Part shown: positions 32,910 to 43,426 of the stretch, piece after piece
Position numbering within the stretch: the first letter of the stretch is position 1
Layout: every line of letters begins with the position of its first letter
Origin: Dugong dugon
Taxonomy: Eukaryota; Chordata; Mammalia; Sirenia; Dugongidae
NCBI GenBank assembly: GCA_030035585.1
Contig: CM057481.1
Location: forward strand, 5,791,128-5,855,127
Length of the DNA: 64,000 nt
Reading direction: 5' to 3'
Translations under genes and position numbers: made by a program
Notes under the pieces: generated by a model
Databases searched by the model: none
What the model was told of the DNA's origin: nothing
Seen by the model: only the letters and a program-made list of their open reading frames with translations

Positions 32910-34850
32910 TACTTTTAGTTCTTTGGGTTACTAGAAAACTGTTTCTGAATGGAATTCCCTGTGGACGTGGATGCCATGAAATAATGTGTTCTGAGTGTGT
33001 GTGTGTGAATTCCTTTTATTAAAAACAAACATGCCTTACAGTACCTGTCACCTTCCTTGCAGGTAGTGAGAGATCATAAAACCAGACGGCCAGCAGCGAG
33101 AGTTCAAAGCTCCTGGACAGGGTAGGAGGCTGATGGAGCAGCTCACACCAAGGACATCCTGATGCCTTCAAAGAGCGAAGGCAGCTTCCTCTAGGGCCTA
33201 CCCCGTTCCCTGAGAGGAGCTTAGCCAAGGGCTAAAGACATTTTTGGTAGAACACTGGGAGCTGCGTTGCCCTTCCTAGCCATTGATAGCGTGCTTGCTG
33301 TTTGCTTAGTGTTTCTTACAAGTGAAGAGCTTGCATTTCCTTTTCTCTGCCTGGGAGAGACTGAACTAACTCTTCCACATGTCTGCTTTCCCTTCCATAG
33401 AAGTCCTAGCTTGACGCTTTTCACAGGAGGGCACACACTCAGATGGCCTTGGTAGCCAGCTGGGGATATTCAGTTATAGAGCAAAGGAGCTTAGGTCTGA
33501 AATTCTTTACTTCTATAGCCACTTCATGTTGCTTGAGAAACCTGGTCCCCTTACACCATCTTCGGTTTTCCCACTTGTGGTTAAGACACACCGACGTGAA
33601 ACATTTGTCCTGCTCTTTACTGTAAGGACAGTGACACTACAATTAAGAAGAAGGGAGGCAATTGACTTGTGGCCTCTGTGACACGGACACAGGAGAGGGT
33701 GTGGGATTGAGGTAAACTGCTGCGTGCGTTCTCCCCACCACAGGGAGCAGCCGCAACTCCGGGCAGTGCGTATTAGCGTGTGTGGCGCCCATGGAGTCAG
33801 AGCTTCCAGCATTTTACGTGAAATCTCTTAATTTACAAATGTTGAAAACTAGACGGTGTTAAAACACTAGGTCGGACATCGCTGTGTGGTTCAGACACAA
33901 CAGAGCACTGGGCCACATTGGGCCTGTGGGTCACCAACATCCAGTCTCTGCTGTGAGATGGTCGCTCACGGTTAGTACATCCAGCCCCTCTCTGCCTACT
34001 GATCTCATTCTGAACACACACAAGGTTACAGCCGGAACTGTCTCATTTCCAAAAATCACTCTTTCAGGAATGGAAGACCTCTGTGGTGTCCTCTTGCGAG
34101 TTTACAGCAAACCTCCGAAGGATTCCATAAGATAAAGAAATGGGTTAGTTGTTTTTCACTTAGTACTGAAGGCTTAAGGGGTTTTGTGTGTTCTTCCCCT
34201 TGGTTTCCATTTGGCACGCACTACTTATGCTTTAAAAAAATTAAATTGACATTCAGTGAGAAAAAGTTAGTGGAGCTGAAAGTTGGTTAATATCAATTAG
34301 GTTCTCGGGTCTGATCACCCGTGCCTGGGAAAGGCAGCGTGTTTGTTATAAATACCCAATGCCAAATCAAGAGTAAACAACTGCTTTGTTTTAGTCAGTA
34401 TCTACAGCATCACTTTAGCTACTCGGACCGGATTCAATGAGGTAATGAAGAGCTGGGTGCCAGTGATGTTAATAAACGGTGGCAATTTCTGCATTGTGTC
34501 CTCACTGCTGCCTCTGCGTCGGCCTCCATTATTTAAATTGCTAGTCATTACCATCGTGCCATTGACTGAGCGCAGCAAGATGACACGTAGGAACAGGGCC
34601 AGCAGGACACTCTTAGTCCTTCTTGTTGAGTGCCACATTCTGGGATGAGGAGCAGTGGTCATACAGAGGAAGTGCACTAACCAGCCTCCTAGGACCTGAA
34701 CACTCGGAATTCTTTACAGTGTTGGGAGGGGGGTTTTGAGTTCCCAGCTGTACACAGTTTTTGGACATTGGACCAAAACCACAGATGATGTTCCAGGTGT
34801 TACACATTGAATACTTTGTTTTCCACTGAAATAGAAAGTAAGCATATTTC
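32910..34850. other. 1.9-kb repeat-poor block; candidate conserved element at 34240-34610
   Basis: Apart from a short GT run at 32995-33006, I see no repeat. 34240-34610 has a balanced, motif-rich look (ggttaatatcaattagg, ctgatcacccgtgcctggg, ctagtcattaccatcg), typical of conserved enhancers. Small frames on both strands show no domain, splice-flanked pattern or codon bias. 33010-34135 is unassigned and higher in CpG than average for the window. Confidence 0.4.
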
Positions 34851-34851
34851 A

Positions 34852-35057
34852 GAGTCCCTGGGTGGGACAAATGGTTAACACACTTGGCTGCTAACTGAAA
34901 GGTTTTTGGTTTGAGTCCACCATGAGGTGCCTTGGAAGAAAGTCTTGGTGATCGACTTCTGAAAAATCAGTACTTGACAACCCTATGGAGAACAGGTCTG
35001 CTCTGACACACATGGGGTCACCATGAACTGGAACTGACTGGAAAGCAACTTTTTTTA
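34852..35057 (+). mobile_element. AfroSINE
   Basis: Head gagtccctgggtgggacaaa, cttggctgctaactgaaagg, tail ggtcaccatgaactggaact. It is more diverged than its neighbours at 35501. Confidence 0.9.
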
Positions 35058-35485
35058 AAGAATATCTCAGACTGGTTATTCTTTCTCATCAGGATCAGAT
35101 GCAAATGGATATGAGAAAAAGGAGGTTGTTCAGTCTAGGATCTGGAACTGAATAGAGTAATTGCCCAGTCTCTTGATTCTTATCAATGTCATTTTTAGAA
35201 AAGTGCATGCTTTATTACTGCAGAGCCCTCATAGGCCAGGGAGCCTGTCCGTCCTCATTACTTGATTACGACTCACTGTTAATGCAGTCCATGAATATTC
35301 AAATAGAAAATGCTTTCTTTTGATCTAGTAGAGAAACTGCATTCATCCCGACCTATCTAGGGAGCCTCTTACCAAAGCATGGCCTCTGGCCAGTTGTCTA
35401 GGACCTACAAGGAGGGAGGGATGGGAGGAGGTCTTTGTTAGTGAAGATTTTTTGAGAAGATGTACAGTCCCCTTTTAGCAGGATA
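35058..35485. other. Repeat-free stretch, possible conserved element
   Basis: No repeat recognised. 35080-35340 is AT-rich with octamer-like atgcaaat at 35100 and no coding frame. Confidence 0.35.
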
Positions 35486-35500
35486 TAATCAATTGTAGCA

Positions 35501-35711
35501 AGAGCCCTAGTGGTGCAGTGGTTAAGCACTTGGCTGCTAGCTGAAAGGTCGGTGGTTCGAACCCACCTGCTGCTCCATGGGAGAAAGATGTGGCAGTCTG
35601 CTTCTGTAAAGATTATAGCTTTGAACTACCCTCTAGGGCAGTTCTGCTCTGCCCTAGAGGGTCGCTATGAATCAGAATCAGCTCAACTGCAATGGGTTTT
35701 TGGATTTTTGG
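35501..35711 (+). mobile_element. AfroSINE, first of a stacked trio
   Basis: Complete copy: agccctagtggtgcagtgg, box B ggttcgaaccc, gagaaagatgtggcagtctg, tail gtcgctatgaatcagaatca. It is flanked by TAATCAATTGTAGCA (35486-35500) and TAATCTGTTGTAGCA (35712-35726), a 15-base TSD with two mismatches. Confidence 0.95.
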
Positions 35712-35726
35712 TAATCTGTTGTAGCA

Positions 35727-35869
35727 GTTGGAAACACTGGTGGCATAGTGGTTAAGAGCAATGGCTGCTAACCAAATGGTTGGCAGTTCGAATCCACCAG
35801 GCACTCCTTGGCACTCTCCTCTGTCCTATAGGGTTGCTATGAGTCAAAATTGACTCAACGGCAACGGGT
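35727..35869 (+). mobile_element. AfroSINE, short (internally deleted) subtype, second of the trio
   Basis: acactggtggcatagtggtt, ggcagttcgaatccaccagg, then directly cctctgtcctatagggttgc. The middle block present in its neighbours is absent, which marks a separate subfamily. TTGTAGCA precedes it and ATTGTAACA (35870-35878) follows. Confidence 0.94.
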
Positions 35870-35875
35870 ATTGTA

Positions 35876-36045
35876 ACAGTGGTTATAGCAACCTACTGCT
35901 AACCGAAAAGTCGGTGGTTCGAAACCATTGGTAGCTCAGTGGGAGAAAGATGTGGCAGTCTGCTTCCATAAAGATTTACAGCCTTCGAAGCCCTATGGGG
36001 TTGCTATGAGTCAGAATCAACTTGATGGCGGTAGGTTTTGGTTTT
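35876..36045 (+). mobile_element. AfroSINE, third of the trio, 5'-shortened
   Basis: The head starts at acagtggttatagc, then tgctaaccgaaaagtcggtg, gagaaagatgtggcagtctg and tail gctatgagtcagaatcaac. ATTGTAGCA at 36046-36054 follows it. Confidence 0.94.
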
Positions 36046-36054
36046 ATTGTAGCA

Positions 36055-36693
36055 CATATCTTTCCTTGGAAAACTTTGTCCAGCGTTTCTTGGAGACTTT
36101 ATATTATAATAAAAGAAATTGAATCCTGTGTGCATTTTATAGGAGGCAAGAGAAGGTCTATTTAGGCTTTTCATTGTTACCACTTTCCCTATAAACTACG
36201 TGTACAAACCATAAAACACTATATATTTTGCATATTATATATATTTTTGGAGGAGGACAGAAAGAAGGTAAAACTTCCATTTGTTGAACTCTGCTCTGTG
36301 TCCTGGGCATGGCTCTTTTGCTTACTGTATAGCCTAGAATACTTTCAGATGGAAGTAATAGAAATCCCAGTTCAACTGATTTAAAAGTGTTGAAACTTAG
36401 ATTTAAAAACAGAGCCTTTCCAGAATCAGCAACGTCATCCAGAACCAAGATTCTTTCTATTTTTAATTTCTGCCCTCTTGTGTGTGTTACTCTTCTTAAT
36501 AGGCATGTCCTCTGGGTTCCCGGGTTAGCTAGCGTGCTTCCGGACATCACTTCCTTGCTGTCGGAAGGCCATAAATGGAGAAGACTCACTCTTCCATGTA
36601 TCCCTTGTTTTTTTAGCAGTGAGGAAGACTTCCCTGAAGTCCTCCAACAATTCTTCCTCTCAGCTGATTGGCCAGAATTTCATCATATGCCCT
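36055..36693. other. No gene seen
   Basis: Unassigned. About 36275-36330 may be a weak MIR end. The 143-codon minus frame at 36158-36589 has no recognisable domain. The final five bases (gccct) are the TSD of the LTR that follows. Confidence 0.4.
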
Positions 36694-37233
36694 TGTCTTA
36701 GGCTGGGTTCTCTAGAGAAGTAAAACCAGGAAAGTGTATAACTATATAGAGAGATTTATATCAAGGGAATGGCTCACTCGGTTGTAGAGGCTGGAATGTC
36801 CCAAGTCTATGGATCAGGATAGAGGTGTCTCCTGAGTCATGTAGCCACCAGGGCTGGCGAACCCAAGATCAGCTGGTCAGAGAGCAGGGCTCTTGCTCAC
36901 AGGCTGTGAAGACTGACTTATCCCAAGATCGGCAGGCAAGACCGCAAGTAAGCTCAAGTCCCAAGAACCTGAGGTCAGACGAACAGGAGCCAGCTGCAGG
37001 ATCTAAAGCGAGCAAAAACCTGTGAGCCCTGCCAGAAAGTCCACCTATACTGGATGCAGGCCACACCCCCGAGGAAAATCCCTTCCAACTGATTGTCTAC
37101 TCATGCAGATCCCATTATGGAGGTGATCACATTATGTCAAATCTCATCATGGAAGCGATCACAACATCATATGACTGCCCAACCACTGAGAATCATGGCC
37201 TAGCCAAGTTGACACACAACCTTAACCATCACA
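36694..37233 (-). mobile_element. Solo LTR, ERVL-like, with perfect 5-bp TSD
   Basis: On the minus strand it starts TGTGATGGTTAAGG and ends AACCCAGCCTAAGACA, i.e. TG...CA, over 540 bases, with an ATAAATC-type signal near its end. GCCCT at 36689-36693 and 37234-37238 is a perfect duplication. No internal retroviral sequence adjoins it, so it is a solo LTR left by recombination. Confidence 0.82.
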
Positions 37234-37394
37234 GCCCTAAAACAATCCCTTGCAAGGGAAATGAAGTTACCATGATTGTCCAAGTCCAGTCAAGCTTCAA
37301 GCCTCCTGTCCTCAGGTATGAGGTATGGGCAGCCAATTCCTGAACAAAATCACGAAGTCAGATTCTATAGAAAGGAAGAGGAGGAAGGAAGGAC

Positions 37395-37552
37395 TGTTGG
37401 ATTGACACTTAAGACATCTCATTTAATTCTCCCAACAACTATATACCATAGGGACAGAACATCCAGAGGGGTGAATGATCTTACCCAAGGTCATAGAGAT
37501 GGAAAGTAGGGACCGAATCCAAACGATTCTGATTCCAAAGCCCTGGATCTTG
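37395..37552 (-). mobile_element. MIR SINE
   Basis: Inverted MIR: ctcatttaattctcccaaca, acccaaggtcatagagatgg, aagtagggaccgaatcc. Confidence 0.75.
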
Positions 37553-37639
37553 AAAGAAACCAGTGAAGTGTTCTATTGACTAGAATACTCCAGGGAGAAT
37601 GGCAATGGGTTTCTTAAGCCCACAAATCAGTAATAATAT

Positions 37640-37784
37640 ACAATTTTTGGATTAAAAAAATAACATGTGCATTTAGGCAATTAAAAAAAACATCGAAGAG
37701 TGTAAGGAAGAAAATAAACATCCTCCTGTAATTCCCCTATCTAGCATAACTAGTATTATCATTTTGTGGTATATCATTTTTGTC

Positions 37785-37830
<46 letters not shown>

Positions 37831-38325
37831 ATTTACAAGTCCCAAAATATTTATTGATCACTTTTTCTGTAGTATAAAATGAAAATGTTAAAAAATATAT
37901 GCCACTATATAGATGTGCATTATAAACATATTGAAAATGTGCTATTCCGTTTAACTTTCTGTCATGTATATTTTTGTACATTTTCCTACAAACTATAATT
38001 CTTCAAGAACATCATTTTTTTATGGCTGCATAGTGATCCATTTCGTAGATAACAAAATATATTAAACAAATCCCCTAAGTTGGGACTTTCAGTTTCTCCC
38101 TATTTCTTTTTATGGGAAGTAACAATGCGCATGAGCATCCTTATATATCTTTGGGTACATCTTTTATTATTTCTTCACGATACAGTCCTTGAAATAGTGA
38201 GTCAAGGAATGAGCATTTTAAATCTGTAAACATTTGATGCATATCGCCAGGTTGCAATCCTGAAATGCTGTACAGTCTACATTCCCAGCAGTAGTGTGTG
38301 AGACAGTTTTGGCTCTTTCTTGATG
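37640..38325 (-). mobile_element. Old L1 3' end (L1M-type)
   Basis: Inverted L1M text: ttatggctgcatagtgatcc, taaacaaatcccctaagttg, ctacattcccagcagtagtg. It holds the CA microsatellite at 37788. Confidence 0.75.
37788..37829. repeat. (CA)n microsatellite
   Basis: Twenty-one uninterrupted CA/AC dinucleotides inside an old L1 3' end. Confidence 0.98.
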
Positions 38326-38344
38326 GCTCTTGGTTAACGATTTA

Positions 38345-38446
38345 TTTCCTTCCTTCCTTCCTTCCTCCCTCCCTCCCTCCCTCCTTCCCTCCTTCCTTCC
38401 CCCCAACTCCTTCTCCCTCTCTCTATCTCTCCCTCTCTCTCTCTTT
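38345..38446. repeat. Polypyrimidine tract (CCTT)n, (CCCT)n, (CT)n
   Basis: About 100 bases of C and T on the plus strand with only three purines, at 38405-38406 and 38425. Confidence 0.97.
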
Positions 38447-38449
38447 AGT

Positions 38450-39854
38450 TTTGGGAGTCCTGTATTGAGGCCGTGCATCCCACAGATGAACTACTACAGA
38501 TACTTATTTGTTATTTTCTCAAGAGGATTGCTGAGAGTCAGTTTTGCTTTTTGTATTGATTGTGTGAGGCCAAAATGGAACCCTATATATTATAAGTTAT
38601 TGAGAAAAACTGTAACAACTAGTGCCAAAGTGATATTTGACTTTGTATCTCCACCAAAATTGAAACAAAAACCTCCATGAGTGCAAGTGCATTGTTAAAA
38701 TGTGCAGGTAAATGATTTGGTTCATAAATAAACAATTTTAACTTTTATGATAATGGAGAGGAAGAAAGGGGGTATGAGACTTTCTGAATATGCCGATAAT
38801 TCATTCCCTTGCAGCCAAGATAAACAGCATTGTGAATTAAATGACAGAACATTGAGTGACAGACTGAATCATCTTAAGACTGGGCACCCACTAAGGGTAC
38901 CTGTATCTGTAAGACAGGACAAAGAATCTGTGCTGTCTACTCTAGGTATTCCAAGGGGAAGTGTTCTCAAAACATACCCAGGAAAGGGGCAAGTGGAAGT
39001 GCCACGCAGCACCATGTTGATAACAAAGGGAAGGAGCAGGAGAAGGCAAGAGGCTTCTGTGCACACTGCCTTCTCCCATCATCCTGAGCAGAGCTGGAGG
39101 GACTGCACCGGACCATGATAGGTTAGGAAGACAGAGATGAATTAGAGGCAGCTGAGATCTGCAAACTTCCCAAGGAGCCTTTACATTTTAGTGGGGTTCT
39201 TAGAGTGATTTTCACTGGTGTGCATATGCTATTGGTGGCCTACACAAAACTTGGAGGAGGAAACACAGTATGCTGAATAGCTACCTCCTCTCTGAATTTC
39301 ACTTCCTGTTCTGACCTTCATCCTCTGGTCTTCACCCAATTACCTCATGCTTTGACATGCTTAAGTCTGCCCTTTTATGCCAAATTCATTTATTCATTCA
39401 CTTACACATCAAGTATTTATTGGCTGAGAGCTGTGTTCCTGGTAACAGCCGATCAAACTGCCCATTCCCTGCATTTGCTCATCTCATCGACTTATCAGAC
39501 TAGAGGAGTGTGTACTTGGGTTGGACCGAAGCTTGATTCTTCCAGGACCTGCATTTTGAAAGAGGACTTTGTTCATATTTCTTCATCATTTACCATGCCA
39601 CTTACTGAATATCTACCGAGTGTAGGACATTGTGCTAAATTCTAGGGATACAAAGAGATTAAAGTCATCTGGGCTTGCCGTGATGGTAGAAAGGGATGAT
39701 ATTGCTGAGTGTGGAGTGATTTTGTACACCCTGCTACTCCAGGCCAGGTCCTTCTTTAATCCTTGAAACCACTCCCTTAATTTAGTTGGGCAGAAATTAA
39801 ACGATACAGAATAATAATGGTTTTCTCACCTTGTGTAGTACTCTGCACCCTAAA
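38450..39854. other. No gene; old-repeat traces near 39380-39660
   Basis: 38450-39370 is unassigned. The frame at 38747-39118 (plus, 123 codons) shows no domain. 39380-39660 contains blocks reminiscent of old repeats (caagtatttattggctgaga, tactgaatatctaccgagt). Confidence 0.4.
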
Positions 39855-40024
39855 AATAAACAAACAAGCAAACACCCGTTGCCGTGGAGTCCATTCCGGC
39901 TCACAGCTGCCCTGTGGGACAGAGTAGAACTGCCCCATAGGTTTCCAAGGAGTGGCTGGTGGATTCGAACTGCCGACCTTTTGGTTAGCAGCTGAGCTGT
40001 TAACCACTGCACCCCCGGGCTCTG
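39855..40024 (-). mobile_element. AfroSINE with TSD
   Basis: Inverted copy of the short subtype: aagcaaacacccgttgccg, ccataggtttccaaggagtg, ggattcgaactgccgacc. TSD TGCACCCTAAA at 39844-39854 and 40025-40035 is perfect over 11 bases. Confidence 0.95.
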
Positions 40025-40063
40025 TGCACCCTAAAGAATTCGGGAAAACAGAGTCCTTGCCTA

Positions 40064-40225
40064 TATAGCAGTGGTCCTTAATCTAGCTGCCTGTTAGAAT
40101 CACCTGGTGAGTTTGAAAAAAAAATTGTGATGCCTATGCCATGCTCCAGACCAATTACATCAGAATCACTGGGGGTTCTGACCAGGCATCAGAATTTTTT
40201 AAAGCTCCCGGGATGATTCCAATAT
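40064..40225 (+). mobile_element. MER5A-type DNA transposon remnant (hAT group)
   Basis: cagtggtccttaatctagc, ctgttagaatcacctggtga, catcagaatcactgggggtt. A nonautonomous hAT element. Confidence 0.78.
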
Positions 40226-40229
40226 GTAG

Positions 40230-40810
40230 ACAAAGTGAGACGTGAAGGTGCATTGAGTTACCACCTTTCACCTCGTGGAGCAACCTTCATGACAGAATTT
40301 TTCCAGGAAGCCCAATTCCATGATACATATCATGAAAAAAAGGGTCCACGGCCAGATCGTTTTGAGGAACTCTGTCCTCCTTCTTGGAGATTTCACAGTG
40401 TACACTGGCATTTAAACGCACTGCAGAGTCTTGCCATAGAGAAGCCTGTTGAATTTTAGTGGCGTCCCCAGTTATTTTTGACCCAGGATTGGCTTGCTTG
40501 CATTCTCTCTGTCTCCTTTTCTCTCTCTCTCTCTCCCATTTCTCTGTTAATTAAGAATTTTATTGAGTATATTCAGGGAAGAGGCTAATTATGCAAGAGC
40601 TGATTATCTGGTCTGGGGATGATTTTAGTTCCTTTCTTCTAGTTTTGCATCCTTATTTTTGCCCTTTTTTCATTACTTTTTGAGTATGCATGGGCCCAGT
40701 GAAGAGGTAAAACAGCAGTCAATTAGTTTGTTACAAACTTTTATCAAGACCTTCAAACATTGAAAAATAAGGCTGTGCTGTGGAAGAGACTGGTAGACTC
40801 CCCTTTTCTC
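40230..40810. other. No gene seen; CT-rich tract at 40498-40540
   Basis: Unassigned apart from the CT tract. The 74-codon frame at 40235-40459 has no domain. Confidence 0.4.
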
Positions 40811-40866
40811 TACTGGTGGTCCTCAAAGTGTGGTCCCCGAACGAGCAGCATCAGCACGAACTGGCG

Positions 40867-41790
40867 TGGTATGCAAACTAATGCTCCCCCAAAGATGTCC
40901 GCACAGGGGCAGTGGGGGTTCAGTGACAGAATTCTTGCCTTCCATGGAGGGGGAGAGAGGGGAAAGACCTGGGCTCAATTCCTGGGCAATACATCTCTTT
41001 TGCAGCCACCACTTATTTTGTCAGTGGAGGCTTGCATGTTGCTATGATGCTGAACAGCTGAGCTTCCTGCTAAGACAGACTAGGAAGAAAGGCCTGGCGA
41101 TCGACTTCCAAAAATCAGCCAGTGAAAACCCTGTGGATCACAATGATCTGATCCTCAAATGATCATGGGGATGTCGCAGGACAGGAGGCCTTTCATTCCG
41201 TTGAGCCCGGGGTAACCATGAGTCGAGGGCTGACTCAAAGGCGGCTGATAACAACAACAACACAGGAAAGATGTCCACACCCTAATACCTAGAACATAGG
41301 AAGATATTACCTTACATGGCAAAAGTAATTTTGCAGATGTGATTAACATTATGAACCTTGAGATAGGGAGATTATTTTGAATAATCCAAAAGGGCCCAAG
41401 CTGATCAGAAGAGCTTTTAAGCCTTCCCGGAGGCAGGCAGAGAGAGTCAACGATACATGAAAGGGACTTACCCTAGCATTACTGGCTAAAATACAAAGAA
41501 AAGGGGGTCCATAAACCAGGGAATGTGAGTGGCCTCTAAAAGCTGAGAATGACACTCAGCTGACAGCCAGCAGGGAACTGGGACCTCAGAAGTGAATTCT
41601 GCCAAGACCCTAAAAGAACAAGGAAACAGATCTCCCTTTGTGTCTCCAGAAAGGAACACCATCCTGCCCACTCCTTGACTGTAGCCTGATGAGCCCTGTG
41701 CCAGACTTCTGACCCACAGAACTGGACGATAATGAATCTGTGTTGCTTTAAGCTCCAACTCTGTAGCAGCAACAGACAACAAATGTGCCT
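40867..41790 (+). mobile_element. MLT1 LTR (MaLR) split by a SINE
   Basis: The left edge at 40867-40900 (tggtatgcaaac, cccccaaagatgtcc) resumes at 41267 with aaagatgtccacaccctaat. It continues ttaccttacatggcaaaag, ctctaaaagctgagaatgac, cttctgacccacagaactg and ttgtgttgctttaag-like text. A typical MLT1 solo LTR. Confidence 0.85.
40901..41266 (+). mobile_element. Composite SINE: tRNA-Gly-like head joined to RTE head and tail
   Basis: 40909-40993 aligns with tRNA-Gly: ggttcagtgacagaattctt (D arm/box A), ccttcc in the anticodon loop and gggctcaattcctggg (T arm/box B), with about a dozen extra bases in the variable region. 41000-41150 is the RTE 5' head (cagtggaggcttgcatgttg, gactaggaagaaaggcctgg). 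41150-41260 is a diverged RTE 3' end closing in ataacaacaacaac. AAAGATGTCC at 40891-40900 and 41267-41276 is the TSD. Confidence 0.75.
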
Positions 41791-42098
41791 GGGAACTAGC
41801 TGAAGTGAAAATTCTCAGGCCTCACCCCAAACCTGCTGAATCAGAAACTCCGGGAGTGGGGCCTTCCCTGCAGTTTGCATTAACAAGCTCTCCAGGTGAT
41901 TCTGACATGCTGGAGTTTGAGAACCACTGTTATACAGTCACAGAATTTCCAAATGTCAGCTAGGCACATGGCCCAGAACAAAGACTTCATTTCCCAGTTT
42001 TATTGCAGGTGGGTGCGGCCACTCGGCCAAACAGGTGTGAGCAGATGCTGAATGAGCAGCTTCCCTGCTAGGTTCTTGTAGCCGGTGATCCATGCCAT

Positions 42099-42409
42099 TG
42101 TTGTCAGGTGCCACCTAGTCGGTTCTGATTCGGAGCGACCCCTCCTACAACAGAACGAAACACTGCCCCGTCCTGCGCCACGCTCACAATCATTGTTATG
42201 CTTGAGCCCATTGTTGCTGCCACTGTGTTGATCCATCTCATTGAAGGTCTTCATCTTTTTCGCTGACCCTGTACTTTACCAAGCGTGATGTCCTTCTCCG
42301 GGGACTGGTCCCTCCTGATAACACGTCCAAAGTATGGGAGAAGAAGTCTTGCCATCCTCACTTCCAAGGAGCACTCTGGCTGTACTTCTTCCAAGCAAGA
42401 TTTGTTTGT
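42099..42409 (-). mobile_element. RTE LINE 3' end, 311 bp, 5'-truncated
   Basis: Inverted tail: ttgtcaggtgccacctagtc, gcttgagcccattgttgctg, accaagcgtgatgtccttct. It is flanked by a perfect 9-base TSD, CCATGCCAT at 42090-42098 and 42410-42418. Confidence 0.93.
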
Positions 42410-42418
42410 CCATGCCAT

Positions 42419-42730
42419 ATCCCCCCTGATTTCAATGCAGCTGTGGCAGATGGGTCTGTGTGCTGCTAGGGTCCTCAGGTCCTGCTGTGTTGTCTTTACT
42501 TTTATGTTTCAGGTCCTACTCTAAGGCTTAAAAGGGTCTCCTACTCTATGCACAGGTGTAGCCAGGGAAGTAATGCTTCCAGGGCAAACCTTTAACCAGT
42601 AGGGATAGGAGTTGGTAGATAATTAGGCAGCCACCCATCAGTTAGGTGGACAGTTGTTAGGTATGTTCTACACAGTTAGTCATATGTTCCCCAGAGGCAC
42701 AGAACTTCATTTGCCAACAGGTACAACCAG
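42419..42730. other. No gene seen
   Basis: Unassigned sequence between an RTE copy and an AfroSINE. Confidence 0.4.
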
Positions 42731-42732
42731 TT

Positions 42733-42930
42733 TAGGAGTCCTGGTGGCACAGTGGTTAAGTGCTCAGCTGCTAACTGAAAGGTTGGCGTTCGAACCCACC
42801 AGCTGCTCTGTGGGAGAAAGATGTGGCAGTCAGCTTCCATAAAGATTACAGCCTTGGAAACCCTATGGGGCAGCTCTACTCTGTCCTATAGTGTCGCTAT
42901 GAGTCAGAATTGACTCGATGGCAATGGTTT
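42733..42930 (+). mobile_element. AfroSINE, full length
   Basis: aggagtcctggtggcacagt, ggcgttcgaacccaccagc, gagaaagatgtggcagtcag, tcctatagtgtcgctatgag, tgactcgatggcaatgg. It is close to my idea of the family consensus. Confidence 0.95.
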
Positions 42931-43366
42931 GATTACAGTTTTGATAATATATACTTTATTGGATGTTTTCCCCCTGCCTTCCTGTTCTTACTTTCCTCTC
43001 TCTCAGTCTAGTTTCCTGAGATCACTTTCCAAATTAACCTACCTGAACCCCTGCCCTTGGTCCTTGTGGGGAACCGAACCAAGAGAGTCCTTAAAGAGAC
43101 AGAGTATCAGCTGGGATACAGACGTAATGACTGGAGTCTCATTAACCACTTTAGACCATGTTATGGAAGGCCGTACTCTAGGGATAGAGAAGTGATAAGT
43201 TAGAAGACATCTGGGTTCCTAATGAATTTGTAGAACTGCCATACCAGCGCTGGACTGTTTACCTCCAAATTTGTTAAATGAGAGAAAAAAAAGCCTGTGT
43301 GTTTAAGACACTGTTTATGTTTTTGGGGGTGCGGGAAGCTCATATGCAACATAGTTGAATTCTGAC
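42931..43366. other. No gene seen
   Basis: Unassigned. The minus-strand frame at 43200-43544 runs through the AfroSINE tail at 43377 and is not a gene. Confidence 0.4.
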
Positions 43367-43376
43367 TAATACCCCA

Positions 43377-43426
43377 CCGAAACCAAAAAAACCCAAATCC
43401 ATTGCCATCGAGTTGATTAGAACTCA
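43377..43426 (-). mobile_element. 50-bp AfroSINE tail-only insertion
   Basis: The insert consists only of the complement of an AfroSINE tail (aacccaaatccattgccatc, gagttgattagaactca). It is bounded by a perfect 10-base TSD, TAATACCCCA at 43367-43376 and 43427-43436, so this is the whole insertion and not a decayed longer one. Confidence 0.9.

Larger units (their letters stand above)
40812..41935 (-). mobile_element. MER5A remnant split by an MLT1 LTR
   Basis: The left part, about 40812-40866, reads ctggtggtcctcaaagtgt and gcagcatcagcac. The right part, about 41792-41935, reads aaattctcaggcctcacccc, ctgctgaatcagaaactc and ggagtttgagaaccactg. Together they make one MER5A; everything between was inserted later. 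Confidence 0.82.

Noticed and set aside
40909..40993. Possible functional tRNA-Gly gene
   Set aside because: The arms are diverged, the variable region has about a dozen extra bases, and the unit is the head of a transposed SINE with its own TSD.
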